The notes: generated by a model not told the origin, from the letters alone. Positions 47,832 through 61,500 are shown, counted from the stretch's first letter. The stretch is 64,000 bases of DNA from Parachlorella kessleri (GCA_001598975.1 BBXU01002456.1:62001-126000); one strand, 5' to 3'. Made by a program: numbers and translations.

Positions 47832-50800
47832 ATGAGGGTGTGGGCGTGGATGAGGTCGCTCTCACGAGCGCGGCCATGCTGCCATGCCGTTAGAATTGCT
47901 CACCAGAGGGCTGTTTGCAGTGTCTTTCGTGATGCTTCCCAGGCTTTTAGCAGGGTTCCAAGGCCAGTACGGACATTAGAGTCTTGCAGAGCGGCATGGG
48001 GCCGACCCTCAAGCCAAGGCCACTTAAGGGCTGTCCGCTGCTATGCATCCTCAGTTCGCTCAGAGGATGTCTCGGTGGACGTGGGCCTATCAGTAGAAGG
48101 GGAGCCTAACCTCAGGTGCTGCATACGCCAGCGTGACCTCAGCCACTCTTTTTGTGTGCTTCACGGTGCGGAATGTTGCAGCTCATGCGGTAGGTTGTCC
48201 ACTGCAAGACACGGACCATCCCTTGTCTAGAGCAAGGCTTTTAGTGCCTCTGGCTGATTTCTCAGTTCGCGCAGTTCCTCCACCAGTGTCCATGCCCACA
48301 CGCCTTGTTGCACGGCATCGTACTGGTTGCAGCGACCCGGAGCTGGAGACCCTGTCTGAGGAGCTCTATCACGATGCCAAGCGAATTGTACAGGAAGTGG
48401 CACAATACCTGCTGCTGTCACAGGGTGAAACTGATCGGCATGAGCCGCCAGGTGGGGCAGGGCATGGGGCTCAGCTGGCGGTCCTCCGAATGCCAGCTGG
48501 GAAGGACTCATATGTGATTCCATGGGGTTCCGTACGCTTGAAATGATACCGCCGTTCATGAGCTTGCACATCTTGGCACCTGATGAGCTTTTTTGTAACA
48601 AGTGCCTGAGTTGCTGAAGATATGCCGGGGAGCTGCCCAGCTTGTGGCGAGGTTGTCGGAGAGTTGTGGGGCCCCCAAATTCGAATCGGTACAAGGCTCT
48701 ACTTCTTCCCTAAGCTCTATTGAATGCTATTGCCTGTCAGCGGCCCCCAAGTGCCTTTCAGGGTTGTGGTCCCCACAGGCCCCATGGAGCTGTCGGTGGT
48801 GCTGTGTGACGATGGTCACATCCGCGAACTAAATGCTGAGTGGCGGGGCAAGGATGAGCCCACCGATGTGCTCTCCTTTGAGATGCCTGAAGACGAGCTA
48901 GACGAGCTGCCAGCAGCAGAGGTGGGCTTGCACTTGTTGGTGGTGTGGTCCTCTGCTTCTGAGACCAGAGGGCTGGGGCCCTTATATGCATCTGCCTCCG
49001 TTGGAAAGCTGCTCCATAAATGCTGGGTCATTGTGAGCATAGTGGGGAGCAGGATCTAATGCTGGAACCGCTGGTATCCATGCAAGGCTGACCAAAGGCA
49101 CTCTGCCAGACAAGGGCACCCACCACTGCTCTTTTCACCTCCTGCAGCTGCCTGTGGCTGTTCTGGGAGATGTGATAGTGTCGCTGGACACGGCAGCCCG
49201 GCAGGCAGCGGAGCGGCAGTACAGCCTGCGGGACGAGTGTCGAGTACTGCTGGTCCACGGCGTACTGCACCTGTTTGGCTTTGACCATGAGCTCGGTAAG
49301 CCTGTCCAATGGGCATCATGCAGTGCTATACTTCTAAAGGTGCTGTGTGGGGCACGATGGGACATATGTGCTGCGTGGGTTATGGGCTCTGTTCGGCAAG
49401 CAAAGTGGTGCATTTGTCCTTGGAGGTGAGCTGCCATTGGCTGTGCAGCCTACACTAGCTGCTGGCAGTGCTAGATTTCCCCAGTTTGGGGAGCCAAGGT
49501 TCAATCTGCCATGGTTGCTCTGTGTGCTGATGAAAGGGACTGTGTGGCAATCCAGTCCCCGATGTAAAGCACCCGCCCATTAAATTTCCTCTCAAGTTTT
49601 AATGTAACCCTGCATGCCGCAAATGTTGCTTTCGCATTTACTGTCAGTTTTAGCTTCCCTTTTTTGCTTTAGGAGACGAGGAAGCCGCAGAAATGGCAGC
49701 AGCCGAGGCCCATGTACTGTCTAAGCTGGGGTGGGCGGGGCGGGGCCTCATATCAGCTGCGAGCGAGAGCGGCGACCCTCACGACAGCTCCAGGACAGGG
49801 GGGCAGGAAAGGGAGGTCGCTGCTCATGGCAGTGCAGAGGGCTGCGGGGGAGGTGCGTGATGGGTTTGCGAGGGTGTTCAGCGGCAGCATAGACTGCTCT
49901 GACCGAAAGTATGGCAAGGACATCTGTCTGCTTTGCCACTTGTGCACTCATCACTTCGACTGAGGCTTCCGCTGGCCCTACTCTGTGCTCTGACTTGTAA
50001 TCTGTTCCATATCTTCATTACCAAAGCCTGGGCTTTCATTTCTGGTGCACTTTTGGCACTGCACCGCTTGTTTCATTGACAGCTTTACTGCCTGTTCCGC
50101 CTTTGTCGTTCTGGTCCCACAGCTGGCCCATGAACCAGTATGCCATGTGATATTTGCCGCTTTTTGGTCGTGAAAGCTAGAGAGATTGTGAATATACCCT
50201 GGTCAGAGGCACAACATTGAAACACATGATGACTCCATCTCACACACCATGCCTGCTTGCAGGCACACAAGCTGCTCACACTGGAAGCCTTGCCAGCTCA
50301 TCATCCCATCACACCAGTGATGCGAAGGGTGCTGCTGCTGCTGCTGCTGCTGCTCCTGTTCGTACTGGTGACCCTCCAAGTCAAGGCCCAGGAGGCCAGG
50401 TTAGCCCTCGGTCTTACATGACACAGGCAGGGGCAGGGCCAGCCCAGCAGGAAGCTCGGCAGCAAGCACAGCAGGCACAGCGCACGCAGCAAGAAGGGCG
50501 CAGGCAGCACAAGTGGCGGATGCGGCCCGAGGTGCAGCTCCTTGCGCTAGACATGGACGGCACCCTTCTGGACAGCAGGAGCAGGTGGGAGAGGGTTCAA
50601 GGGATGCCAATAGGAGGGTTTCCATTGCCCATTACTATGACTACGTATGGGCATGTGGCTGACAGCGTAGAAGGGCTTTTATTGGTACCGCCTGGATTGC
50701 CGTCGTAGTCATCGCCAGCGTGTATTGGAACCGAGTCCTCGCTGCCCTGCTGTGACTTCCCACTTGGTCCTCCGCTTGGTTCGAGCTGATGACACACCAT

Positions 50801-53327
50801 GGTCCCCTGCAGAGTGCTGCCTTCCTCTGTGAGCGCCATCAAAGCTGCCATTGACAGAGGCATCACCGTCTGCCTGGCCACTGGCAAGGCCCGGCCAGCT
50901 GCCATCAAAGCTATGGCAGCGGTGGGGCTGGCAGGTTTGTTCCCTTCAGAGGCAGCATGTTGGGCTGCTGCTGTGGCTGCTTCTTGAGCCGCCGCTAGTG
51001 CAATGCTGCTCTGTGCTGCCTTTGACACATGGCTGCCTTTCTGAAGGGCGTCCCAGCTGGATGCACAGTAGTATGACCACTAGTATGACAGGATACCAAT
51101 GGGAAAGTGGACCCTCCGCCTGCACTCTTGCCCTCCCCTGTTCATTGCCTGCTGTGACTCTGCCCAGATGTGCAGGAGACGGGCTGGTAGTGAGCCCGAG
51201 GGGCCCTGGGGTGTTCCTACAGGGGCTGGCGGCCTATGGGCGGGGCGGGCAGCTGGTAGCAGCTGGGGAGCTCCCTTCAGCCGTGGTTAGGGAAGCCTTC
51301 GTGTTCGCAGGTGTGCACAGAAAATCCTTGTGCGGCTCAAGGGCATGCCAGGGACCGCCCAGGCCATTAGGGGACTCTGCTACGCCGTGTGCAACTTGGC
51401 CACACTACTGCGTTGTATGGGCGCAGCACGGACTGCCACGCGTGCTGTACAGCCCGTGGTTGCTGCAGCTGTAGTGCAGCTGGGTCATGTGGCGCCCATA
51501 GTGATGCAAGCCAGGTCGCGGAGGTCGCCAATCAGTGGCTGGGAGGTCGATGGGAGCAGGGCACATCAGACTTGGGTTGTCCCATGTGCTAATTGACTAG
51601 TACATGAGGACAGGACCATGGGGGACGCTTTATGTAGAGAGCGTGGTTGCTTCGGGCGAGAAGAAGGGCGGAGCTGGCGTCCAGAGAACCACGAATAGCA
51701 GTTGGCTGCTGACAGGGGCCCTTGCATGGTGCAGTGTCCCCTCCTGTGTTGTTAAACGCAGCTAGGGCCTCGCAACTAGCGAGATAACAGCGACTGGGCC
51801 ACGGTATGCTGTGCCTGCAGAGACACACGGCATCCCCATCTGTGGTTTCCTAGGCGAGGAATGTGTCACAATCGAGCTCCACCCAGAAATTGAAGAGCTG
51901 CACCACAGGTAGGCACGCCCAAGAGGTGCTTGGGTGTGGCAGGAGTAGCTCTTTTCATTTGCCCACTGGTACTGCCTATCGTACCGGCTGCGCGCCCATG
52001 GCAAGCACCCCTGGTTCGTTCGTACTAGGTTTGGATACTTGGAGGATTTGGGAGAGTGAATGTGTCCCAGGGCTTGCACCCTAGCACGCTTCTGCAATCG
52101 CATCGATAACCTGACGGCCATCTCGGCCTTGCACTACATCCCACGAAAGTCTCTATGGGGGCAGCCGATCCCATGGATTGGACTGGCAGTGCCCTGCGAC
52201 ATGTGACCGACCTGAAAGGTAAGTAAGAAATATATCAACCACAGATAGCAAATGAAACGTGTTTCTCTATATGCTGTAGTCCCTAGTCCTCGTCAGGTCG
52301 GGTGGTGGGCCCAAAAGTGTTCCTGGTCTTGCCAGGCACTGACCAGCACAGGCGACATCCAAGCGCCCCTGCTCGCACCCCGCACGTTTTCCAACTTTGC
52401 AGCCACAACCAGCGCTGTGCGTGCACCAAGCTTGCCGCTTCCCCCTTTGGTGCAGGTATTACGAGCCGCTGGCACAGGTGGTGCCTTCCGTAGATGATGT
52501 GCTACAAGGGCCCCCGCTCCGCAAGTTGCTGTTCATGACACAACCGCATGTTGTTGACACACACCTCAAGCCACACTGGGAGGTGGGTCCAGGCTGTTGG
52601 ATCCAGGGGAGGGCACGATGCGAGGGTTGTTGGAGGAAATGAGGGGAAGGGGGAGGGGTGCAGCGCCTTGACGCCTTCTAGAGCGAGGGGTTCAACAGGG
52701 CTGCCAAGCCCTGGTTCTTGAGATCCCCACTGAACTAGTGCTGTGTTCCTAGTTGCACCGTCCTGTACCGCTCCGTATGGCGCTGAGATTCCTGGCTAGG
52801 TGTTTGCAGGGCCGGCTTGCTGGGAGCGGGGCACAGCCCATGCAGGCAGTTGCAGATATGCTTGAAGTCGTGCCCGTGGGCTGGAACAAGTGGAGGGCGC
52901 TGGAGAGGGTGCTAGAGCACATGCAGGCAAGTAAGAGCAGGGCACAGCTGGCTTCAATGCCCTACTCAGCGCACACCGCTGCTTGGTGCGACGCGTGCAG
53001 CTGGTCAGGCTTGGCAGGCAGTCAGCAAGCTGCTTGGTCTCTCCGTGGGACTTTGCTAGCGTCGAGAAGAGCCACCGCAACCTGCCGGTTGCACTGGTTC
53101 TGCGAGTATGGCGGACTAGCCAAGGCGTGTGATTTTGGTTGCAGGTGCCAGCAGCAGCCTTCATGGCAGTGGGTGATGGCAGCAACGACCTTGAAATGGT
53201 GGCCAACGCTGGTGTGGGTGTGGCCATGACCAACGCCGTACCCTCTGTTAAAGAGGCGGCCCAGCTTGTGGTGGCTAGCAACGACGACGACGGCGTGGCA
53301 GAGGCCATTGAGCGACTTCTACTGTGA
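47832..53327 (+). CDS. YbeY-type rRNA endonuclease fused to a Cof-type HAD hydrolase, organelle-targeted
   Basis: Twelve exons, 646 residues: 47832-48115, 48333-48424, 48779-48921, 49148-49295, 49673-49852, 50263-50584, 50813-50934, 51176-51310, 51821-51908, 52456-52582, 52810-52926, 53145-53327. Residues 1-95 form a basic Arg/Ser/Ala-rich leader, fitting a plastid or mitochondrial target peptide. The YbeY part (about 100-230) has [20 protein letters not shown] and the metal site [11 protein letters not shown] (His210, His214, His220); YbeY matures 16S-type rRNA 3' ends. A poly-Ala/Gln/Arg linker in exon 6 leads to the HAD part: DMDGTLLDS (Asp379, Asp381), [10 protein letters not shown], and [10 protein letters not shown] near the end. 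Arabidopsis At2g25870 has the same two-domain layout. The intron after exon 11 is GC-AG. Confidence 0.92.
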
Positions 53328-55019
53328 ACAACTCATTGTTGCGTTTTATGTTTTCTCGTAGACCACATGGCCGTCTTCTTGCCGTGTGCATCGCTGGATG
53401 CAGTGGCCGGGCTGCCCAGACCGATTCCTTGGTAGCAGCTGGGGAGCAAGCAACAGTGGTTTACACTTTCGCTATCCGAAACTCTGAGTAACGGTCAGCC
53501 AGCGTCGAGCTCTCCCGGCAAGCTCAACCAGGTGGCTGGCATCATGGGTGATGCCCTGGTGTCAACACGTGTGTGGCGCCTACCTTCGCCCTTGAACAAA
53601 CGGCTAGCGAGGGGAGGGACGGGCTTCTCGGGGCGTAACTGCACAAGGAGCCCATTGTGATGATTGGTATGGACGGATGGTATGGACGGCAGCAGCAACA
53701 GGCAGGCGGGCGTTGGGGATGTACCAAGCAGGTTCGGTGCGGGTGACGACTTGTATGTGATCTTGCAGGTTTGCAACGGGCATTCCGGGTGTTGGAGTCG
53801 CACTTTTGCAAAGTGGCCGGCTGCTGCAAGTAGTTTAGGCATGCCTGCCTGCCTGCTTCTCCATTCAGAGGGGATGGTCAGGCCTGATCAGGCTAGCCCC
53901 ACTCAGCGTAGTAAATAATCCAAGTTGGCCACTGAGCACTGCTGAAGAATGCTCAAGGGGGTGGGGAGGCCGGCAGGCGGATACACAGTTACCCAAGCTA
54001 AGAACTAAATGGAGGAAGTATTAAGAGCGCGTCAGGATAGCGTCTCATGCAGAACCGAGCTTAGTATCACAACTACTGGAGAAGCAAAAGCCAGCCCGGC
54101 GTGCGTGCATGCAATACAGAGGCTCAATGCTGGTGCACATGAAGGCAAATCGGAAGCAACCCCTAGTCTGGACAGTGTGCAAGGCAACAGAGGACCTGTC
54201 AGCTACTTTGAAGGGTGCACATCACATTCTCAAGTGCTCTATGTCATGCGAAACAAAGGTGTCGCAGCACACCTGCAGTTGACCAACCGTTCAGCGACCT
54301 TGGATGACGGGACCACCAGGCAAGACATACAAACTGGCAACAATTGCCACCCACCACCTTGCGCATAGGAAAAATAAGCCATACCCAAGCAGGCAAGACA
54401 AAGAGAGACCTTGCAAATGCATTTCTGGCGGGTAGCCGCAGGAATGAATGGCCACTAGGCCCAACACCTCCGTTCACCGCGCCGAGCAGCCAGTGTTGAC
54501 AGCACCCCATGCAAACAGTTCTGTGCGTTGTATGGAGCCAGGGACCGGCAGGTGCCAGCCCAGTGAGGTGCTGTACAGGTGAGGCGGCGGCAGGACTAGA
54601 GTACATGGCTGGTCGGCTTGCCTGCAGACAGTAGAACTCGAGTTTGCCCTCGCTTTACTTAGGAACGTGCTGATGTCAGTAGACCAGGTCATGGAGCATC
54701 TTTCTAAGTTTCCAGCTTCCCTTCAGCGTCCAAGCAAGGCCTTAAGAGCAACGCAGCCACAGCAGCAGGCCAAAGCGGCTCCTACAAAGCACAACCAAAG
54801 CAGAAGCCAAACATATTGGCAGTGCAGCACACCCAAGCAGACCAGAATAGGGCTATGGGAGTGACCTATAGCTGCCAACCCCACACCCCACAATTGCCAA
54901 TCGCAGGCCCAGCCGCTAGACCGCAGGCGGCCCCATCAGCACGACAGGCCCCATCAGCATTTGGCTACCGATGACCTGCTTACTCACATTTGGGCAGAGC
55001 TGGGAGAGGTCGGCTGCGC
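53328..55019. other. Spacer between convergent YbeY-HAD and the secreted-protein gene
   Basis: About 1.7 kb holding two 3' ends. An ATG-initiated plus-strand frame of 119 codons exists (54009-54365) but has no homology, no splice context and no composition bias I trust. Nothing else is supported. Confidence 0.5.
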
Positions 55020-56817
55020 CTAGATGGGAGTGATCTGGTTTGGCCTCCAGGCCGCCGTGCCGCAGAGCCCGTAAGTGGCAGCCAGTTTGGGGAGGCACAC
55101 TGCATTTCTTCCGTTGTTGTAGGTGAAGGGCATGGGCGTCCACTTGTCAGCCCCCAGCTGAGCGGCGTAGTTTTTGTAGACGCCCGCCTGCACCTTCGCC
55201 GTGAGCTTAGACAGGAAGTCGCCAGGCATGTTGCTCATGAGCGTAAGGACGATGCTGACCCTGAGACGCTTGCGGTTCTTGCCCGGGCCAGTGATGCCGT
55301 CAGGGGGCATGGTGCACCCAGTGGCCAGGGACACCACGTCATAGTCCACTCCGGGGGTGAGGCCCAGCTCTGTAGCAACATCGCTGGCGGTGGTCCGGAG
55401 GGCTATCCGGACGGCAGCTACGTACTGGGCATTGTTTTTGAAATTGGCACACATCAGCCCATTCTGGGCAAAGCTGTCGACGCGAAATCTGTATTTAGTC
55501 CTGCACAAACAAAAAGGAAGGTATGCTGATGGGCGGCCGTGTTTCACCATCTGAGGTATCGCACGCGTTGTTGGGAGAACCTCCCTTGGCAGTGGCACCG
55601 GCACTTTGGCTGGACTAGCCTAGCACGCTCAATTGAAAGGCAAGCAGACAGTCGTGCATCAGCCATTTTTCACTGCCAAGCGCCGCAAGAAGACAACCCC
55701 CCCCCCCCCCCCCCCCCAAACCACACCCACACACACGCCCCCGCAATCCTCCTCTTCGCCACATGGGCAGCCTGTGCCAACCACACTACTATACCTCGAC
55801 AGAGTATTCTACACGCACAACACAGGAAGGCTACTTACGGTGTGGGCGTATATGTCGCTAGCAGAGATCGGCCTTCCCCTGCAAAAAGCAAGACCCAGCA
55901 ACCCTCAGCAGAACTCTGGCAACGAGGAGGTGGGGCGCACGCCTTGCTCGCAGTCGAGCCCGGCCTCCATGCCCCTTGCTCCAACTCCACCGGACCACAA
56001 GTGATGGGTGGCACTGCTAATCCAGAATCAGGGCTATCCGTTCCATATGCAGCAAGCTGCTGCATGGAACGGGCATGCAGCAAGCTGCATGGTACTGCTG
56101 GCAAGCCCGCTTGTGCAAGTCAGCCAGGCAGGGCTGGCTTACTGCCTCCAAACGCCATGGTTCTGAGGCGCTCACCATAGGAACTGGCCCAACCATTGCC
56201 AGCCAGGTCCTCCTCGGGGCCCGTAAGCTCGAGCGTGGCATGCACAGGCAGGCCAATCTGGTTAAGGTCCTCCTGGCCAGTGTTCAAACTGGCGGCGGCG
56301 CCTGCGGTTGGGGGGCAGCAACTTGCAAGGCATGTCTGACCAGCATATTGCTGGCTATAAAGTGCAGTGCAGGGCTCATGCACTGAACGGGCAACTTGCA
56401 GAGGCGGGGGTTAGGGAAACTCACGCACCAGGTGGCCAAGGCAGCCCATCACCCACACTCAAGGCTGTGGCATGTTGGCTCCCCTCCTAAGCACTGGACT
56501 TGTCCTTCCTTAAACTCCCCTCAGCAACTATCCTTCATGCTTGGTACATCGGCAAGGCGCCACAGAGTTGACGCACATCCCCATACCGCTCCCCATGCCC
56601 GCACACAGGCGCTTAGAGCCGCAGATGACCCATCTTTTTAACACCAATAGCCTGATCAAGAGCTGTGGGAGGGTGAGGGTTACTTTCAAGTAGGAATGGA
56701 AGTACCAGTCCGGTATGCCCGGGCTACAATTCCCTAGTACGCTACCTAAGCCCCGCGCTGGTGCGATAACTCACCACAAACCAAAGCCGCCAGTAAGAAG
56801 AAGGCATGTGCCTTCAT
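55020..56817 (-). CDS. Small secreted protein of unknown family
   Basis: Four exons in phase: 56775-56817, 56176-56301, 55839-55878 (40 nt), 55020-55500; 229 residues, stop TAG. I do not recognise the family. The first 15 residues, MKAHAFFLLAALVCG, are a textbook signal peptide with likely cleavage before AAASLN. The mature part has NGLMCANFKNNAQYVAAVRI, a LGLTPGVDYDVVSLATGCTM stretch, SIVLTLMSNMPGDFLSKL and a C-terminal NAVCLPKLAATYGLCGTAAW. Four cysteines in the mature protein could form disulfides. No membrane segment follows the signal, so secretion to the wall, vacuole or medium is the simple reading. The intron before the last exon contains a 21-base C run. Confidence 0.78.
55697..55717 (+). 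repeat. 21-base poly-C run in an intron
   Basis: Uninterrupted run of 21 C on the plus strand, followed by an A/C-rich CACAC stretch, within the last intron of the secreted-protein gene (G run on its transcript). Other homopolymer runs in the window are 12 G at 1078-1089 and 13 C at 3471-3483, both in TRM1 introns. Run length may be inexact because such tracts are hard to sequence. Confidence 0.7.
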
Positions 56818-58527
56818 GTCGCCTGGTCGGCCGTCCCCAGTCCAAGCAATAGAGTTCAGCCGCTTCAAGGGGCAGGGCTGTTTGCAACAACTCCCCGCTC
56901 ACGCTTGCTGTAGGGGCTTTTGGAGAAGCAAGGCATCCCACTGAGGAGGCACCCTGGGCCGTGTCGCTTAGCATGGGGTACCCCGCCCAGCAGGGCGGTA
57001 TGGACGCTCCTTCTATACCACTTCGAATGTATGGGCCGTGGCTGACTGCCCAAACAGTCGCTGCCGCAACCAAAGTTTTAGACCTGGAAAAAGGAAGGCT
57101 TCGGCGCCAGCTATAGGCTTGGAATCCGACACACGGCCAAAATGGAGCGATTCCGCTAGCGCCATATTGCAAGGGCGCCAAGAACATTTGGTATTCGAAG
57201 GTGCGTTTCTGTGTCGGGAGGATGCGCAAGGATCAAGGAGCAGAACAGCTGACTTGAGAGAGGAGGGCTGGCAGCTTTCTTGGCAGTGTGGGCACCGGCA
57301 AGGGGAAGTGGTGTGTCGGCGGCTTCGCACGGCGGCTGGTGTTGGACAGCATTTTTGGCCAGGCAACAGCAGCCTACTCAGGCAGAACGGCAGGTTTTTT
57401 TGCAAGGAACATCAAGGTGTAATACAGGTAGATGCTAACTACCCGTGTCAGGACCGTCATGGTAGTGCCGAGGAACTGGCGTGCCTAAGCACCCGGTAGG
57501 GGTGAAAGGGCGTCTCGGCTGGCTCAGTGCTGTTGAGTCCATGAGGGATTGCTATTACAGCCCCTGCTAACCGCAGCTCTGCAGTAAATACCAAATAGTC
57601 CAATGGCAAGGAGAGAGGGAACTGCTTCGCTTCAGCGTCCTGACGGCATACCAAAGCATTGGTAAGCCATCTGAATATTGTATTGCTGAGTTGACTTGAG
57701 CTCAGGCATTCAATGTGGCCTCCCTGTCCTCCCCGCCAGCGCCCCGAAGAGTGGGGTGCTGGCATCCCCTACCCATAGCCATGGCACGGTGGCATGGTTG
57801 CTGGACCGTTTAAGCCGTCTGCGTTTGCCTGGGACCAGGAATGGGTCGCCCCTGGATATGTCACTAGGCCAGGTGACTGCCGGCAGTGCTTGACTTGCTT
57901 GGACTGCTTGCGCGGTGCAAGGAGGGTTCCGCTTGCAAGTATCTCGTACCCGCTTGCAGGAAAAATGCTGGACGTTGCAGCGGTTGCTGGTCGTTCAGCA
58001 TGACGGACATGATACCTCAGGTGCGCAGCCAATCTGACTATCCAGCGCAACGAGGTCAACGTATGATGGCTTTCGACAGGACCCTTTTCTTATGACAGGC
58101 ACGCCCAAGCTGTGGCAGGCCAGTTGAGCCTGGCGTGGCTGCTTGCAGGGACAGCTATCATCAGTGACCTCACAGCGGAGAGGTTTGGCGGCTCCAGCGT
58201 GCACCTCCAGCTCTCTGCCGGGTCAGACTGTGTCCTGCTGGCCAGGTGGGCGACTCAGCAGGGTGGCCCAACACCAGGCTTTTTGCAACATGTTTCACAC
58301 GGAGTTGTGCAAGCCTGACTCTCCAAGTCTGCAGCGACCCTGTCACGGAAGAATGTACCATCCTAAGGTTGTTGGGCAGAGGTTGGGCAGTCGCACAGCA
58401 CACGGAGTCTGATGACTTTGCAGAACTTTTTTGGTAAGCTGCAGGGTGGGCGACGTGCCAGACGGCCAGATAGCATTGACGTTGGTGCATCAGCATAACT
58501 GGCGAACAAAGGCAGGCACGGCTCTCG
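56818..58527. other. Spacer between divergent secreted-protein and SKP1-like/cyt b5 genes
   Basis: About 1.7 kb holding both promoters. Extra 5' exons of the SKP1-like/cytochrome b5 gene may lie here: the segment about 58110-58240 is open on the plus strand and ends with a donor-like CAG followed by GTGGGC, but I could not tie it to the next exon by homology. No other gene is supported. Confidence 0.45.
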
Positions 58528-61500
58528 ATGTCGGGTATGCGCCAGTGCTTTGCTAGTGGGGGGGCTGAGGATTCAATTTCTTGCCACATCACCACCCGCA
58601 AGCCTTCATACCGGCACCAGCAAATGGCAACTGTTGCATACCGCATGCAATACAGGCGGCGCGGAGAGACTGGCCACTATGTCAGTTTGCGTGACTTTTG
58701 CAGCCCGCAACAGCGTCCCTTCTACTTGAACTTGACAGGGTCCAAATTGCCAGGCGCTGTAATGTTGTGCAGGGTGTTCCAGTCTCAGGCAGGGGAGCCT
58801 TTCGACCTTGTGGACTTGGAAGCTGAGGTCAGCCTGCTGGGGAGACAGGAAGGCTGTGTGGAGGTGCGGCGCTTCCGCTGCCTTTGCACTTGCCTATGGT
58901 GGCCCTGCATGGTTGTTTTCTAGTGCCCGGTGCAGAGGTGCGTTGTGAGGCCTCACAGCCTGGTGTCGCGCCACCGGCCTTGGCGCTGCTGTGCAGCAAT
59001 GTCCCCTACTTCTCGGGCCTGGGCTAGGCAATTCTCGGGCATCCTTGCTCATCCATTCCATGATGTTGGCGGCCGACAGCGTGGTCTGGGGGCCTGTCAG
59101 AGCTTGCTGCCCGATGGATGACCTAGGTCTGTGATGGCAGGCACTGCTCGGGCAAGCCCGGAGGCAGCACAGCCATGCCAGGCCGCAGCGGCTGGTTTGC
59201 TGGCCTGAGTTCCTCGTCTGATGCCCCGCAGGTAGATGCCCAGGCCCTGGCCCAAGAATTTCTGCGGCAGTACTTTGGCAGGGTGGCTGCTGTCAATGAA
59301 GCCTGCGTCCTGGAGCGTGAGGGGCACCAGCTCCTCTTACGAGTCAGCGCGACCAACACTCTCAACCCTTCCGAGCAAGAGGAGTGCATCGGCTACCACT
59401 GCTACCGTGGCTTGGTCACCCCAGACACCCAGGTGTACCTCGTAGAAGTGCCAGGTGGCATAGCAGCTGAGGACTTTGCCAGCGCAGCAACCCGCAAGGG
59501 TGACAGCGGTGCTGAGCAGGAGGCTGCGACAGGGGCCGCAGAGGGCCTGGACGATGCAGCAGGGCCAGCCAGGGAAGGGCATGGCAGAACGGCAGGAGAT
59601 GGAGGTGCTAATGGTGGCATGCATAGCGCGCAGACAGTTTTACAGCAGCAGCAGCAGCGGCGGCGGCAGCAGCAGCAGCGGCGGCAACAATGCTGTGCGC
59701 CTCCAGGCGCTGGGCTCCGTGGCAGTTGTAAGAGCTCTGGTGTTGCCCCGGCCGTCGGAGCGCTTCCACAGAGTGCTTTACAGGGCCGGACCCATGTGAA
59801 GCTGCGGAATGCCAGGCAGGTTGCGGGCGTGCAGGGATGTTCCTACTCTTGATGCATAAGGAGTTGAAGAAACAGAAAGCCCGCACCCTGTATGGGAACA
59901 TTGTCGTGAGGTGTTGGACTGGGAAGCTTAGCTTACTCTGAAGTCTTGCTTGTATGCAGGAAGCGGGATGCTGTGGCCTCATCTGGCAACACGGTGAAGG
60001 TCATCACAAACGATGGCGAGTGGTGGGTGCTTTGATTATACAATTGCGCCATCGGTGCTTGCAAGGCCAAATCTTGCAAACTCAAAGTGTAGTGAGGTGC
60101 AGGCAGCAGCACCGCATCCTGCCGAGCAGCCTTTTACTGGGTGGAAGGGTGCCCAGCTGTGTTCCCAATTATGGCAGGCAACCCAGCTTTCTGTCCTTAT
60201 TCTCCCTGCTTCTCTTCTGCCCGGCCAGGTTTTCTGTGAAGAGGAAGCTGCTTCGTTCCTGCATCACGCTCACCACAGCCTTGCGCTCCGAAGGCGAGGC
60301 TGGGCTGGAGATAACTGTCGATGTTGACACGCTCACCTTTGACCGGTCAGTCCTGAGTCATATCTGCCAATGACCAGAAGTGCTGCCACTGGTCCTGTTT
60401 CGGACTTGCACTGGGAAGACCCCTGGCACCAGTAATACCTTTGCGGTGTGTCTGATGTGGGCTTATGCTGAGCGGCATTCAGTCCATTCGCAGAGCCTGC
60501 TGGGGGCAGGCAATTTTGGCTTGGGCCGTGTTACCCTAATTTCCCTACATTTCTGTAGGGAGCTTATCCTTGCTGCAGACACATGGGCACATGTGATTGT
60601 ACAGTTCGGTTGAAGGGGCTTACGTGCTGCCCATCATTGTGCACTTCCAACTTCAGGGTTCTCATTTTCTTGGAGGCGGAGGCCCTAGGCAAGCCACAGC
60701 CCAGCTTTGCAGGGCACCTCATCCCGCCACTGCTTCAAGCTGCCGGGAAGCTGGGGCTGCGGTCACTTCAGGTCAGCACTGCCTGGCCCGCCTGTTGTGC
60801 AGAGAAGAGCAGTGGATGGTGTGAGGAAGGCAGATGGCTGCAGTTCCAGCTTGCTCAACTCACCTGCACATTGTCTGCTCAGACTGCACCCACCAAACAG
60901 AGCAACGTACTGATAATGGACTCACCAGTGGCTTGCTCAGGGAAGGTTTTGATGGAATTACTCAGTCATGGCGGGTACTTATAAGCAAGAAGACTTTTGG
61001 GGCGGCCAATGTCTGCCATGGCCAGACAACAGGCTCCAATTGTCTGTCACCTTTGTGCCCCTTTGTCACCTGTGTGCCCTCTCCGCAGGAGTTCTGTCAC
61101 AGAACACTGGGTGAGATGGAGGCGCGCGTCCGTGTGCACAGCTTGGAAGAGATTCAGGGGCGCAACAGTCAGGTGCGTTCAGCTCGGGGCACCAGCGCAG
61201 AATGCGGTGTGGCCTGCGGGTGGTAGAGTTTGCTTGGGCAGCACTTATGCACTGGCTGAGTGTCATGGCAAGTGGACGGCTTGCACTGGAGCCCTGGGTG
61301 GCTGGCATTGCGGCGCATGTTTTACGCTGACTGGGAGCGACACAGCGGGCCACCTTTCTTCTTCGAAATGGTTGGCATTGACCACCTGAATGCCTGCTCC
61401 AACTGCAGCTTGCGCATGGAAGGAAGTTATCCATAATTGCTGCTGGCGACTGGGGGCAGTGCCTTGCTTCTGGCTCCTCGTTGTGCAGGGCGAGTGTCTG

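Noticed and set aside
54009..54368. 119-codon ATG-initiated plus-strand frame in the spacer
   Set aside because: No homology, no conserved motif, no splice partners; chance frames of this length are common here.
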